Positions 44,449 through 56,871 of a DNA stretch of 64,000 nt are shown here, piece by piece. Position numbers and translations under genes: made by a program. The notes under the pieces were generated by a model, which was not told the origin of the DNA, made no database searches, and was given only the letters and a program-made list of their open reading frames with translations. Every line of letters begins with the position of its first letter. The stretch's first letter is position 1. This DNA is from Litomosoides sigmodontis (lineage: Eukaryota; Nematoda; Chromadorea; Rhabditida; Onchocercidae), in NCBI GenBank assembly GCA_963070105.1, contig OY718807.1, forward strand, positions 3,817,001-3,881,000, written 5' to 3'.

Positions 44449-44522
44449 TGTGTGTATGTGTATGTGTGGGTGTGTGTGTATGGGTGTGTGTGTGTGTGTG
44501 CATGTGTGTGTGTGTGTGTGTG
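44449..44522 (+). repeat. Imperfect (GT)n microsatellite
   Basis: TG array interrupted by TATG, GGTG and CATG variants, shortly after the AATA array. Confidence 0.93.
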
Positions 44523-45288
44523 GTGGCGGAGATATTTTTAGTGGAATTTTTTTTTTAAAGGTTAATTAATTCAAATGTCTGTTATACGTTTTGCAGTTGA
44601 CTTCTGGTTCTTCGTTTTTCAGGTATTTAAGGAAAGGAAGTGGAAGAGAAAGGGAAAGAATAAGGGAGGGAGAGAGAAAGAGAGAGAGAGATAGGGGAAG
44701 TTCGTCTCTGCTATCATCCTACGCCGTCAAAAAACCTCCTCTCAAGTAGTTGTAATGAACTATCAGTAGTCCACCCTGCTATTGCACTGTTTCGTTATAC
44801 TTGAAAGCTAAGCAACAAGCTCATTTAAATGCACGTCATCTTTTTCAAATTTACAAAAAAAAATTCCCATTAAGTTTTGCTGCATTTTTTGATTGCAACA
44901 AACGTTTTAAATTTCCTCTACAAAATTTTCCAAAAAGTTAAAATTTTAAAAACTGGAATTGCTTCATAAAATTAAAATGACGAAGTTGCAAACCGCCTTT
45001 CCTTCTGCAAAAAATTTTAGATCATTGATAATTCATTTGTTTCAGAAGTGGCAGGTGTGGTGACACGGAGAAGAAGATAATTATGATAAGCTGAAATTTA
45101 TGAACATTTTAAAGTGCGTGTGCTTTTGCTAGTGAAGCTTGAATACGTTGACGTCGAGGTGTTTCGTCATCTCAACAATAACAACATTCTTCGTTGCAGC
45201 GTAAAGTTTCAGGATTCAGCTAGAAGTTCACACGAACACCTTTCTGCATGTCCTCCAAGGAATTTTTGGCAAATGCAAATTAAGGGTA

Positions 45289-45412
<124 letters not shown>

Positions 45413-45957
45413 TTTTTCTTCCTAAATTAAAATTTAAAATTTAAAAATATTAAATTCAAGAGTTGAACAAACAAATTTCTTTCACAGGAAATGGCCAAAG
45501 TATTAAAAGTATTCATTTCCGAAGTTTTAATCTTTTTTTTTCACTGAAACAAAAGATGAGGAAGGAGAGCGTCAGAAATTACTTAACAACAACAATTTAT
45601 ACCAAGCGGAATTTCGACTAACCACAAGTAAGATGTCAGACCAAATCAACAGGCGTATTATGCTAATAGGCAAATCGATGAGGAAATCATCCGTTAAGGC
45701 TGTAAAAAAGTGAATTAACTCTAAAGCCGCCTATATCTAATAATAATATTTAATTTCTGACAAAATTTCTAAAAAAGTGATGATTTTCAAGTTGCCTTCA
45801 AATTTTTCCTATTGCGAGAAAGGTGCCTTGGAAAGTGTTGCTAATTAATATACTAATAAATTTAAACAATTCTTTAATGTGCAAATGTTTTTTCTTAAGA
45901 TTTCCTACGCTTGCATTTTGCAATTATTTAAAAATGTTAAAATGTATGGTAATTATT

Positions 45958-45963
45958 TTTATT
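45958..45963 (-). terminator. Candidate AATAAA polyadenylation signal for the OATP gene
   Basis: TTTATT on the plus strand, about 170 bases past the OATP stop codon. The hexamer is common in AT-rich DNA, so support is modest. Confidence 0.35.
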
Positions 45964-46130
45964 AGCAAAATCAAAAAATAACAACAACACATAAACACAT
46001 AAAACAATAAGAATAAGAGATCTCAGGAAAAATTTCCTAATTAAAGATGAAATTTAATAATTTTAACTCAGTCTTTCTCTTTTCCATTCAAGAATATTTT
46101 GCAAAAAAATTTTCATAATAATTCACACAG

Positions 46131-49100
46131 CTATAAAACACTTTGTACAATTCGTGATGATCCGATGAATTGGTCAGCTTTCTTCTCGTCATATTCATCA
46201 TAGACCTCCTCCTCCTCCTCCTCCTCCTCCTCCTCCTCTTCTGGGAATGTAAATTTACAACTAAAGAAATAGCAAATTACAACTGAAATAACAGCAAAAG
46301 CTTGAAAGCCAGCACTAGTTAAGTGAAAACTTTGCCGAAATGCCTTATTGTCGTAGACAACGCAATTACCACGGTCGTCCGGACATTTGCTATGCCACAG
46401 CAGGCAGTCTTCGTCAATAATCCAACCGAAAATTACTGGAGCCGGAATAAAGCCTGAAAAAAAGTTTTGTGTGAAGAAATTTCTTCCATCATATTCAACA
46501 ATATGTTCATTTTTCAGCTTGGAATTTAAGAAAAATTTAAAATACATGAAATATTTATTATCAATCATAAACGGAAAGTTTAAGTTTCTTGAAGTGTTTT
46601 AAAGCAGTAAGAAATTACCCATAATATTTGTGATGCAAGATGCAAAGCTAAGTGCCAGGACTTTTTCATCATCATATACACATCTGCAAATGAAATATAA
46701 TTATTAAATACAAATTATTTTTTTTGAGGTGAGGTTTTGTTAAAGTAAGCACTGAAACTGAACAATTAATTCAACATATTATTATTGTCCATATGAAAAA
46801 GTCGAAAAAAAAACTGCAATAAATTCTAAACTGAAATTTCATGCTAAATTGAACTTAAACAAATTCTCCACTTCAAACTTTTACTGTGAAGAGAAAATGA
46901 AAATTTTTAGTAGTACGCTTTTAACATACCTAAAAGGAACATGTTGTTAGTAGAGAAACTAAAATTTTAATTAAGTAAATTAAAAGTGTGTGTTAGGCGT
47001 CGATTTGCTCTTGTATGGTCAGACCTTAGTACAACCATCATTGTTGTCATAAAAAACAAATTGCCGAAAAATAGGCCCGTAAACACTATAGCGATGTAAA
47101 TGAATATTGCATCACATTCATCCACATATAAGCCATTTTCAACTGGTCCATTATCGGCACACAAGCATGAGTCCCACTAGAACAATAATAGGCGCAAATG
47201 TCACACAGGTTATTTAATTACACTTTAAGCGTAAATTCATTCAGACAAACGAAAAAATCAATGAATGAATTCTTTCACAGCAAAAAAAGAAATGTATAGT
47301 TTATCGAAAAAAGAAGTTAACTAGAATATTGCAATGAAAGTTTTCTGTGAATTTCTTAGGTCGTTCAGATAGGGTCATTTCGTTACACTTTAAAATCTTA
47401 TTCTTTACCTATCTTCTATTGCAATAAGATAAAAATAGCGAATTTAATTGATTATCTAAAGTTCATTAATGAAAGAATTTGTTAAATTCAAATTAGAAAT
47501 TTTGCAGTAGATGGAGCTGCATAAATTTTATGAAAAATTAAAAACGAAAATTAAAATGTACTTTTTGTAAGTGCAAATTATAATCGTGACAACCAGCATG
47601 ACATGGTGAGAAATAGTTCATTGTATGATAATTTACTGGATTGAAGAGGTCAACCTGATGGCACTGACAGTCCGAACTACACTCTAAGTTATCAGTGAAT
47701 TTTCCTCTGAAAATGAATTTCAAACGATTAGCTATTGATTTTAATTTTTAATTTGAGCAAGAAATTTACAATGAAATATTTCTAACTCATTGATGACGAT
47801 AGTGTTTGTAAGGAGTTGCTTCACTTGTGGCTCATCACAACCAACGACGGCACCGATCAAATATGTAATTACGATGATTGACCAGGTAGCAATCAAGAAA
47901 AGTAGCGCTTTTCGAGGTGATGGATTAAATTTTGTGAGCAGATAGCCACCTAACGCTGTGCTAACTGCTATACTCCCAATCGATACTATACCTGCAAAAG
48001 TTACAATTTTAAAATTCAACGCAAACATCAATTTTTTAAGCGCATTATATGACACTGTTCATTGCTATTAAATCGATCTTAGCTAGTTTCTTTCATCTTC
48101 AGATAGAAAATATCTCCCACTAACAGACCAGCATAACTATCAGCAACTGATACACTACGACCAAATTGCGTTTCGATATATTTTGGTAGATAAGTGCTGT
48201 AGCCACTGGTAAGATATGAGCCAAACATCCATGCAATTATCATTGACGTGAAAACCGGATTCTTTATTAATCTCGGAAATTCTGAAAAATTTTTTCACCA
48301 TTATTTTTTTATTGTATTCCGAAAAAATTTGTTTCTTAAAATATTTAGAAATAATTTAAAATTAAAGAAAAAAGGTAAAATTGGCAATTAAAATATTTTA
48401 AAATTAGAAAGAAGTGAACCTGCGAAAGCTGCTTTTAATTGTTCACAAACAGTTTCTTGTGATTGTTCATTGTTTTCGTGTAGGACGACTTGATGACCAT
48501 CGTAATCATGCGGATAGTTATACCTAAAACCAATAGATAAGTTACGTAGGTGGGTGAATCTCAACAAGATAGGTGAACCAATATAAAATAAAATGAGTGT
48601 TTTTTCTCTCCATATTAAAAATTTTCTTCCGGAAATTAAATAGTACCTTACATCTTAAATTTACCTTTACCTGTTAGCATTTCAGGTCACATTATAATTA
48701 AATGATCTTTCCAATAAAAATTATTTTACGTTATGCCGTAAGAGTAATTCAACCTTAGTTGTTGCATTTCAAAGAAGTTTGAATCAAACTGCAGGAGCTT
48801 TCTGGGAAAGAAAAGTAGTGGAACGGCACCGATTAAGTAAAGTAGGCCAAAGATGATGAAGCCAAGCCACCAGGCTCCGGTCCATCCATCGCTATGAATT
48901 ATCACATTTGAAGGTACTGCAAGTGAAACTAATTTTAATTTAAATCATTTAAAATTTGTAAAGCAACAAGTAATACTCATCTCAAATACTTATTTTTAAA
49001 AAATCCTCAGAAGTAATACCATCAAAAATAGTCGTTGACAACTGCGTGACAACTGCACTCAATGCAAATCCAAAAGCTGGCGCAAATGCGTACATGCTCG

Positions 49101-50322
49101 ATAACAAGCCTACAACAACAACAGTGTGTCGCATCCTTGTCAGGCGATCCTCTCTTAACTTCAAAAAATAGATCAAAATTTATACTTCCATTAATATTTT
49201 TGAAATTGTTTCATACTAAAGATTAAAAATTCGAGACGCATCAAAATTTGAAATCAATTTTGAAATTTCATATTATTTGCAAAAAATAAAAAAACTTCAG
49301 AAAAAATACTCAGATAAAAGGGTGATTTTGTTTTATCGGCTAGATTATTGTCCACGTAGACGTAAGCCACGGTATTGAATGGTGCAGCGGCAATGCCGGC
49401 TAACGTTTGACCAATAACTAGAATATAAAACGCCAACAAATGCTCATCCTCTTGAAGTTTACAGGTGCGCTCTGAATCATCATTAGTAATTCGTGATGGA
49501 TCGCAAATATTTCTGAGAATGTATTCTTGCTGGAAAAATTGGTGTCTTTCTTTTTTCTTATTTTGAAAAAATGAAAAGTTAACGTATTGTGCTTGAACGA
49601 GCTAAGGTTAAATTTTTACGTCTTCAACGCATCCTTTAGAGAATCTTTTTAAGTAGTAATTTTAGGAAAATAAAATGAAGCTGAAAAAAACGGAACAAAA
49701 ACTAACTTCATGATGTGACATCGATGTTTCATCGAATGATTGTACTCTAAATAGTATCATTGGTAAGGCCAGTACAAACATCGACACAGCACTAAGTATT
49801 ACTCCTGCAATATGACAATGTCCATAAGTAACTCCTTCCTAACTTACACAGCAATTTTTCTCAAAAAAAAGTATAAGGAAATTGATAGAGAGTTAGCATC
49901 CCTAAATGGCCTTACCTGCAGCTGTAATTCTGGGTAAATGCTTGTTGTTGGCCAGAAAACCAATGAGTACCACGGAAGCAGTATGGCCAATGTCGTAAAA
50001 TGATAATAAAGCACCGGATTTTTTGCTTGATATGCCAAATCGTCGTTCCAGATTTGTTAGTATGCCAACGACGTATGCAAGATAACTGCCCTGAAGAGTT
50101 TTGAAAGTGTGTCGGTCAGCTGAGAAGCTAGCGCTGCTCCTTATCGTTGAGTGAACAAGCAACGCATCGCGGTTGTTCCGAACCAAAAGACAGGAGGGAT
50201 GGACACACCTGAACGGCGACCACAAAGAGCATCGTCACAAGGAAGCATTCCACAGAAGGGATCCATTTCCTCCTCGGTAGCTGTCGTTTTCGTGGCAACT
50301 GTATCGGTGCCTCATTTCGCAT
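46131..50322 (-). CDS. SLCO/OATP-family organic anion transporter, 678 aa
   Basis: Thirteen exons join in phase: 50209-50322 (ATG), 49916-50090, 49707-49804, 49310-49529, 48990-49109, 48754-48916, 48420-48523, 48129-48281, 47787-47991, 47562-47706, 47025-47176, 46619-46683, 46131-46453 (stop). Members are 12-TM major-facilitator carriers that move bulky organic anions across the plasma membrane. Seen: NLERRFGISSKKSGALLSFY after the first helix, the GQTLAGIAAAPF helix with YVDNN, the OATP signature DGWTGAWWLGFIIFG, LPKYIETQFGRS, a cysteine-rich Kazal-like loop (CSSDCQC, SPCHAGC, SCLCADN), and the C-terminal IPAPVIFGWIIDEDCLLWHSKC block. Oddities: the PVC cysteine of the Kazal loop is replaced (FNPVNYHTM), and the cytosolic tail has a run of 12 glutamates encoded by a pure GAG repeat. 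Length fits the family. Which OATP subfamily is unclear. Confidence 0.92.
46205..46242 (-). repeat. Trinucleotide (GAG)n repeat coding for poly-glutamate
   Basis: Tandem CTC on the plus strand inside the last OATP exon, encoding 12 consecutive Glu residues in the predicted cytosolic C-terminal tail. Confidence 0.95.
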
Positions 50323-50514
50323 TATTGCAAACACTTCAAATTAGTCAAATGAGCGGACGACGACGATCGGATGATCGGATAAGTAAGTCTTCCTGTAAGG
50401 AAATAAGAAGCATTGAAATTAATGCTATGCTTGTCGACGAGTGCATATTTTTATTTTCAGCAAAAGGTAAATAATTGCAGAGGGAGAGAGAGAGAGAGTA
50501 GAAGAGGTTGACTG

Positions 50515-50560
50515 GTTGATTAACTGATTGATTGACTGACTGATTGATTGATATGATTGG
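50515..50560. repeat. Imperfect (TGAT)n tetranucleotide repeat
   Basis: Runs of GATTGATT with GACT and AACT variants, close to the 5' end of the OATP gene. Confidence 0.8.
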
Positions 50561-51608
50561 ATGAGTCATCGAGAAGAGAGAAACTTTTCATTGAAGAATA
50601 TGACTGATTTGGAGACAGACCGCTCCCCCCAATGTTATTTATTATTTGAAATATCCAATTGCGAAGTGAGAAAAATCCGAAAGGACAGTTGTTGATGAGT
50701 CACACCTGCCTGATCGACGTGGTAAAGAATGAAGGAGGAAGGCAAACTGGTTTCTGCAACATGTCAGGCATGGCTGCGTCGATCATAACGATCGGCGAAA
50801 AATTACCGGCTGATCAGGTCTAGATGAAATTAGTGATAATTAATGAACTGAAATGATAATCTCTTAATTATCCTAGAAATTACGAGAAATTTTATGCAAA
50901 AAAAGAACAAATAATTTTTGATTTATTTTCCAAAACAAAAAATATTCAGCAAAATCGCATTAGCTGAAGTGACGATGAAAGTACATCAAAAATTTAATTA
51001 AGAAACGCAAATTCAAAAATATAAACCAAAAAATGCTACGATATCAAAACAAAGTGTGAGAATTTAACTTGTACATTAACTCGTGTTCGAATTGAAATGA
51101 ATTTCGCAATTGTGAAATAAATCCTCGACGCAACTATGAAATAAATAATTTTTCCCACTGAAAGAGTTGCTGAGAAATTTGAATGGTCTAGCTTATTGTT
51201 GTGATAGTGAACATTTGTTAGCATAATTAAGACTTGTCAATTACTTTCAAGAATACCATCATCGAAGTGAGGGAAGAGCTCACTGATCATTTCATCTTTT
51301 TTTGAAATGGCGCTTATGCTAATCCCTGACTTTATCTTTTAGCAGCTTCACATCTCACGCAGAATCTTCAGCGGTCGAGGAAACGGGCTGGGTACATTCA
51401 CTTCGTCAAACTTTTGTTGTTCTCTACGTCTAATCACTTTTGACTTACGAAGATAGGTATGTGGAAGTGATGAATCATTCGTTTTCGGAAAGGTTATAAT
51501 AACCGAAATGATTCGGAAAACTTTCTCTCAAATACTTGCTGAACAATCGATGAATGAGAATGGAATGTAGCACTTATCGCTTTTTATTGAACTTATTGAT
51601 TTTGTTTC

Positions 51609-51622
51609 ACCCCCCCCCCCCC
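51609..51622. repeat. Poly-C homopolymer run
   Basis: A run of 13 or so cytosines in otherwise AT-rich DNA, followed by a TCTC tract. Confidence 0.9.
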
Positions 51623-52125
51623 TTCTCTCTCTCATAATTACTCGTAATTTTACTTGTTCATTTCATTTCTACAATTAGGCAAAGCGAACGATTAAAAAAT
51701 TCACCGTAAATTAAAAGTAAATTCAGAACAGATAAATCGTTCATGTCTTTGTTTATAATATATACAATATTATTTTTAGTCTTATCAATATTATCGCATC
51801 ATGGCGTGTAGTTCTCTTTACGTAATCCTTAACAAAGTCTACCATTTATTTTATCTACTTTCTTAATGTTATAATAAATTAACTGATTATTTTTCATAGA
51901 GTATCTTGTATATGCAAAAAGTCGAAATTTAAATTTGATAGGAATTCAAATTATCCATATTTGTATTTTTGCTTCCTTACCTATAAATATTGTATCCTTT
52001 TGGAACTTTTATTTACCTATAAAAATATTACTTTTGGAAATACATTATTTTCATTCACGAATTACTCATTTTGTTAATCGCTGCTTAATGCAATGGTAAA
52101 TGAAGTGCTTTTTTAGAACGCTAAA

Positions 52126-54588
52126 ATGGAGAAGTTAACGTGCGCTGTGCAGGCGTATGATTGGGGACGTCAAGGAAGTCAAAGTGAAGTGGCCGTTTTA
52201 ATGCGTGCAGGCAATAAGCAGTTCGTTATCGATGAAACAAAGCCATACGCTGAGGTTCATTCTAACTGCTTTTTTCACATAATTAATTAATTAGTTAAGT
52301 GAGAAGCAAAATTTGCTTCGTGTAATATTTCTGATTTTTCTCAAAGTTTTAGAAGACAGTAGTTTTCATTTTGATTAATTATAAGTTTCAAAATTTTGCT
52401 ACTGGAAATCTGTGAATGCTTTTCAGTGAAAGAATAATTCAATGAATGTATCAAATCTAGGGCTTTTAATCGGCAAATTCTAAATTTATTTTTCTGAGCA
52501 TTTGAATTCATTTCAGTTATGGATGGGTGTACATCCAAATGGGCCATCAAGACTTGCATCGAATGGGAAACTTTTGTCAGAAAAAATTGCAGAATCAAAG
52601 TCTTTCCTTGCAGATCATGAAAATGGATCGTTACAGTTCTTGTTCAAAGTGCTTTCGGTGAATAAAGCGCTGTCAATACAGAGCCATCCGGATAAGGCTA
52701 ATTTATTTATTCTAATAATTCTTGAAAATTGAGCTATTTGAAAAATTAGGAGCAATCTCTTCTGTTAGCTAGTTTTTTATGAAAAATCATCTAAGTTTCG
52801 TCTATGTTATTGGTACACGCTGCAGTGTTTTTTACATGAACAGAGAGAACATAGAATTGAATTAAGCAAACGCAAGCACCAAGTACATAGAATGCAGTAG
52901 TGCTTTTTTTGTGAGATATGGACTTTGTTTCCCGTTCAAATGAAGTTATATCTATTCACTTATAGGAGAAAGCAAAAGTGCTGCACAGTAATGATCCGGC
53001 ACACTATCCCGATAGCAATCATAAACCGGAGATGGCGATTGCATTGTCGGACTTTCAACTGTTGAGTGGCTTTCGCCCCTCTCACGAAATTTGTGAAAAC
53101 ATTGAAGGTTTGGCATTTCAGTGGCGAAAAAGTCCCAACAATATATCATAATATTTGATTTTGTTCTGACAGTTCATTTTCATTTTCCCCATGAATGTCT
53201 TGATGATTTAATCTAACTTCTTTTAGCTTTTCCCGAACTACGTAACTTGATAACTTCGAAAGATGCTATTGAAAAGCTGAAAACCGGAAATGGTTTTGAA
53301 AAGCGCGAAGCCTTAAAGAAGATATTTTCTGAATATATGCGTTCATCAGACGAAAATGTATCCAAAGCGGTGCAGCAGTTGGCATTACGCCTAAAGAGCA
53401 GTTCGCTTTTGATCGCTACAAAGAAACCTGTTTTAATGGTAGTCCAAGCAAGAAGCTTAGATGTGAAGAATTTTCGCTTTCCCGAACAGTCCGATTTCTT
53501 TTTCTGTAATTTAACTTTCTGTAACTAATTCTTCCTTTCTTACAACAGCAATTTCTTGATAAAAGAATCCTTTCAATCCAAACATTAAACATGTTGCGTG
53601 CCATGTAATTCAGCTTCATTTGCATGATTTCTTTTTCCAGAGAGCGATCGTTCTGATCTCGAGGAGTTACTTCTCCGATTGAATAGTGAGTATCCCGGTG
53701 ATGTGGGTGTCTTCGCACCACTCTTGATAAATTATTTTACACTAAAAAAAGGAGACGCTGTTTTTATGGGACCAAACTCTCCCCATGCATATCTTTTGGG
53801 AGGTGAGTGACGATCATTTAAAAGTCAACAGAAAAGACCGTTACTCCAAAAAAAATTTCTACAAAAGGCCGTTAATGTTCTGAAAAATTTCTGCAGATTG
53901 TGTGGAATGCATGGCTTGCTCAGACAACACTGTACGTGCTGGATTAACATCAAAATTCAAGGATGTGAATACGCTTTGTTCGGATTTGACGTTCGAAATG
54001 ATTGAATCACCATACTTTTCTCCAAAAATTGTTGGTCATGGAATAAGAGAATACGCACCACCAGTTCAAGAATTTGCTGTGCATGAATTAACGGTAGTTT
54101 TCATACCGTCGACTGACTCATTCAAAGGTGTCTCGGATACTATCGGTCCAATTTCTTAATCTGGACTGTATCAGTGCTCCTTGCTAACGATGTCATTGCC
54201 TGTTTGAGAGTTCCAATAATAGTGTACATTCTTGACCTCTTCTGCCGATATAAAGAGATGAAAATGCTACTGCAGTGATCATTCAAATGTGTGAAAAAGA
54301 AGGATGAAAGCAGCGGAAATTTCATCTGACGAATGCTTCTATTAATTTTTCGCAATACTCACGCAAACTGTTTTCCATTTATTGCAGAGTGAAGCCATCG
54401 AGCTGCAAGATATTGGTGCCAGCAGCATTATTATTATCATAAAAGGCTTTGCTGAAATATGTATTGGTAACGAAAAGCTCAAGGTGGGCCGAGGTGAAGT
54501 ATATTTCGTCCCTGCAAATATGCGTCACGTGAATGTTAAACCATCAGGCGATTTTTTAGCTTATCGTGCTTTTACACCTAAAAGATAG
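52126..54588 (+). CDS. MPI: Mannose-6-phosphate isomerase (type I, zinc-dependent), about 406 aa
   Basis: Exons: 52126-52254 (ATG), 52517-52696, 52966-53107, 53227-53438, 53643-53802, 53897-54093, 54388-54588 (TAG). The enzyme interconverts fructose-6-phosphate and mannose-6-phosphate in the cytosol, feeding GDP-mannose and glycosylation. Seen: the start [18 protein letters not shown], the [15 protein letters not shown] block, the zinc-ligand motifs SIQSHPDK (Gln, His) and [10 protein letters not shown] (Glu), [19 protein letters not shown], and GPNSPHAYL (His) with [18 protein letters not shown]. All expected metal ligands are present and the length fits the family. The second intron appears to start with GC. 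The exon 4/5 join is uncertain: either exon 4 runs to 53438 with a CCAGAG acceptor, or it stops near 53412 with the CCAG acceptor at 53640. The start ATG follows a TTTTTAG acceptor by about nine bases, so it is probably trans-spliced. Confidence 0.93.
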
Positions 54589-56871
54589 AAATTATGAGGC
54601 AATCCCGTCTCTGAATCTAGCAAGAGCAATTTCGAGGTTTCGGGTATTGTCGTTTTAAAACTGCAAGTTAGCATGAATGGGAGTTTCTATCTTTTCGGAA
54701 AATAAGGCAGCCTACACAGGGAGGGAAATCACTTTTTCCTTTAAAATTCATTTCTGCATACTTAACTGCGCGTGTAATTTTAGAACTGCTACAATCTAGT
54801 AATGTAAAATGACGAAGAAATATTGCTACTTGCTTTCCCCTTTCATTTGAAAGAATTTGCTCTTCTACACAATTATAAAAGTAGTTTCTACTAACAATTA
54901 TAGGACACAGTATGCGACTTTAATATGAGAATAAAATTACATAAAGATGTGAACAAAGAAGTACAAATTATAAACAATCGAAGATTTATGTAATGTTCAT
55001 GCGGTACTGTGGATTACCAAAGGAAGAAATCTTAGGACATTTGAAGGCCGCTCCTGAAAAGAACCCAAGTTACCGTCCCATTTTTCTCGAGAGACTGATG
55101 AAACAGATTTTTGAAGACCATCTGGGTACGGGTGCACTGTATGCATGTATATGTGTAGACTAAGAAGCTTATTTTGAACCCTTTCTAAAAGGAAAATTTT
55201 GTTAGGAAAACCGCTCAGACTGTGCAGTGCTTCATGACTCAATTGTCCATCTGGGAAAGTATTATGTAGCGAATTCAATGTTTGGAAAATGATAAACTAA
55301 GCATAAATTAACAATGCTAAAATGTAGCGAAGAAATGAGAGGCAGTTAAGCAAGGCTTTAAAGAAATATAGGATTCGGATTTGGAGCTGGAGAGACCTTT
55401 CCTGAATGGAAAGGCGGAAAATCAAAAGCATGAGGAAATGGATATTTTTAAAACTCACAAAATGAATAGAACATAGTTTAACTCACGGTGTGCGACATAG
55501 GCAAAGTCGGAAAAAGTTGAAAAGTAACAATTCCAAATTTAAAGCGAATACATAAGCATAATCCTGATATCCGTAACATTCTAAGTCACCATGGGAAGCA
55601 TACTTTTCAAATTTTTTCGGAAGGATGAACTGCAGTGTCACCGATTTGCAAGCTTGAAATTTAAAATAAAACAGGCGAAAACTGAGCAGTGTGGCAAAAG
55701 ACAATCAGTGAAGTGAGGTCACTGCTACCGTTGATGTAATCACACCAAAGTTAGAGAAGAACCATGAAACAACGTAAGCAGAAAAATAAGTCATTTCAGT
55801 TTACACCAGCAAATGCTGATTTCGATTGGGACAAATAAGCCCAATAAGATACCCGTTTAGATCATAAATTATTTTAACTTAACCAAGACCTAAAACATAC
55901 CACTTTTTGGAAAGTTGATCGAACAGAGAAAAACCTTTGTTACACTGGATAAAGTTCGGAACATGATTGGAAAATGACGCAGAAGATTTGAAAAGACTAA
56001 CGCCACAAAGCCTCGAAGCAAAGTACAAATAGAAATAGTGGGTAAAGTAATAAAGAAGCTCTTCACATATAGGACAGAAAAAGTGAAGAAAGTAGACGAT
56101 CCTAGTGATCGTCAACTTGATCTGTTCGTCCATAAAACCAAAAGCCTGACTGACACAGTGTCTTTCTTCTGGAAGATTAATGAACGTTCAAGTCTGATAT
56201 GCATGACGGTAACAGGTTGTGCCAGGTGAGTTCCAACGGTCACTATGGAAGGTAACATGGCACTGAAATGTATTACGATGTTTTTTGGAAATCATCGCTA
56301 CCATTTGTAGATCGGTTTCACTTTGCTAAAAAAATAACTACAATGAGCGAGCGTGATTGGGTATGGAATATTTCAAAAGAATGACACATACATTCAAAAC
56401 ATACATACAAAAGTTATTTAAAAAACAGGTGAAAAAACAAGTCAAACAAAGAATATTCTTCATAAGAAACGAACATACCAACGAAAAATAAGATAAATAG
56501 CAAATTTGCCTCATGTAAGATAGAGGCTAATAGCTCCTCGGTTGAATTACGGACAAAGAATTCAAACAGAACAACCAATCAGCAAGCAATTTTTTAAAAA
56601 CGAAGATAACAGGAAAGGGTACAGACAATCGGTTTAGGGGACAAAAAATATTTCGATAGATACAACAAAGGTCTCTCCACTTATAATCAAAGATGGAATT
56701 AAGACAAATGAGAAAAAGGCAGAAGAATAAGGTTCACAATTCAATAGTCACAAGCTTTTGCATCCTTCAGTGCTCCACAACAATGAGTAAAATATTGGGT
56801 AGGAATGGGATGGGTAGGTGGACAGGGTTTAAGGATTAGTTAATGAAACTCTTCAAATGAGGGAACCCTTG
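54589..56871. other. Convergent intergenic region, 3' flanks of MPI and importin alpha
   Basis: About 2.3 kb between two converging genes. An AATAAA at 54930 could serve MPI. No recognisable coding region; the open frames present are short and lack family motifs. Confidence 0.5.
54930..54935 (+). terminator. Candidate AATAAA polyadenylation signal for MPI
   Basis: Hexamer 342 bases past the MPI stop codon. It is a weak call because of the AT-rich context. Confidence 0.35.

Larger units (their letters stand above)
50323..52125. other. Divergent intergenic region between the OATP and MPI genes
   Basis: Both genes start toward this 1.8 kb region, so their promoters lie here. It contains a GATT-type simple repeat (about 50515-50560), a GA tract and a poly-C run. 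No gene is recognised. Confidence 0.55.

Noticed and set aside
54997..55278. 93-codon minus-strand frame that at first resembled a retroelement fragment
   Set aside because: No reverse transcriptase or other motif could be identified; it lies in the 3' flank of two converging genes.
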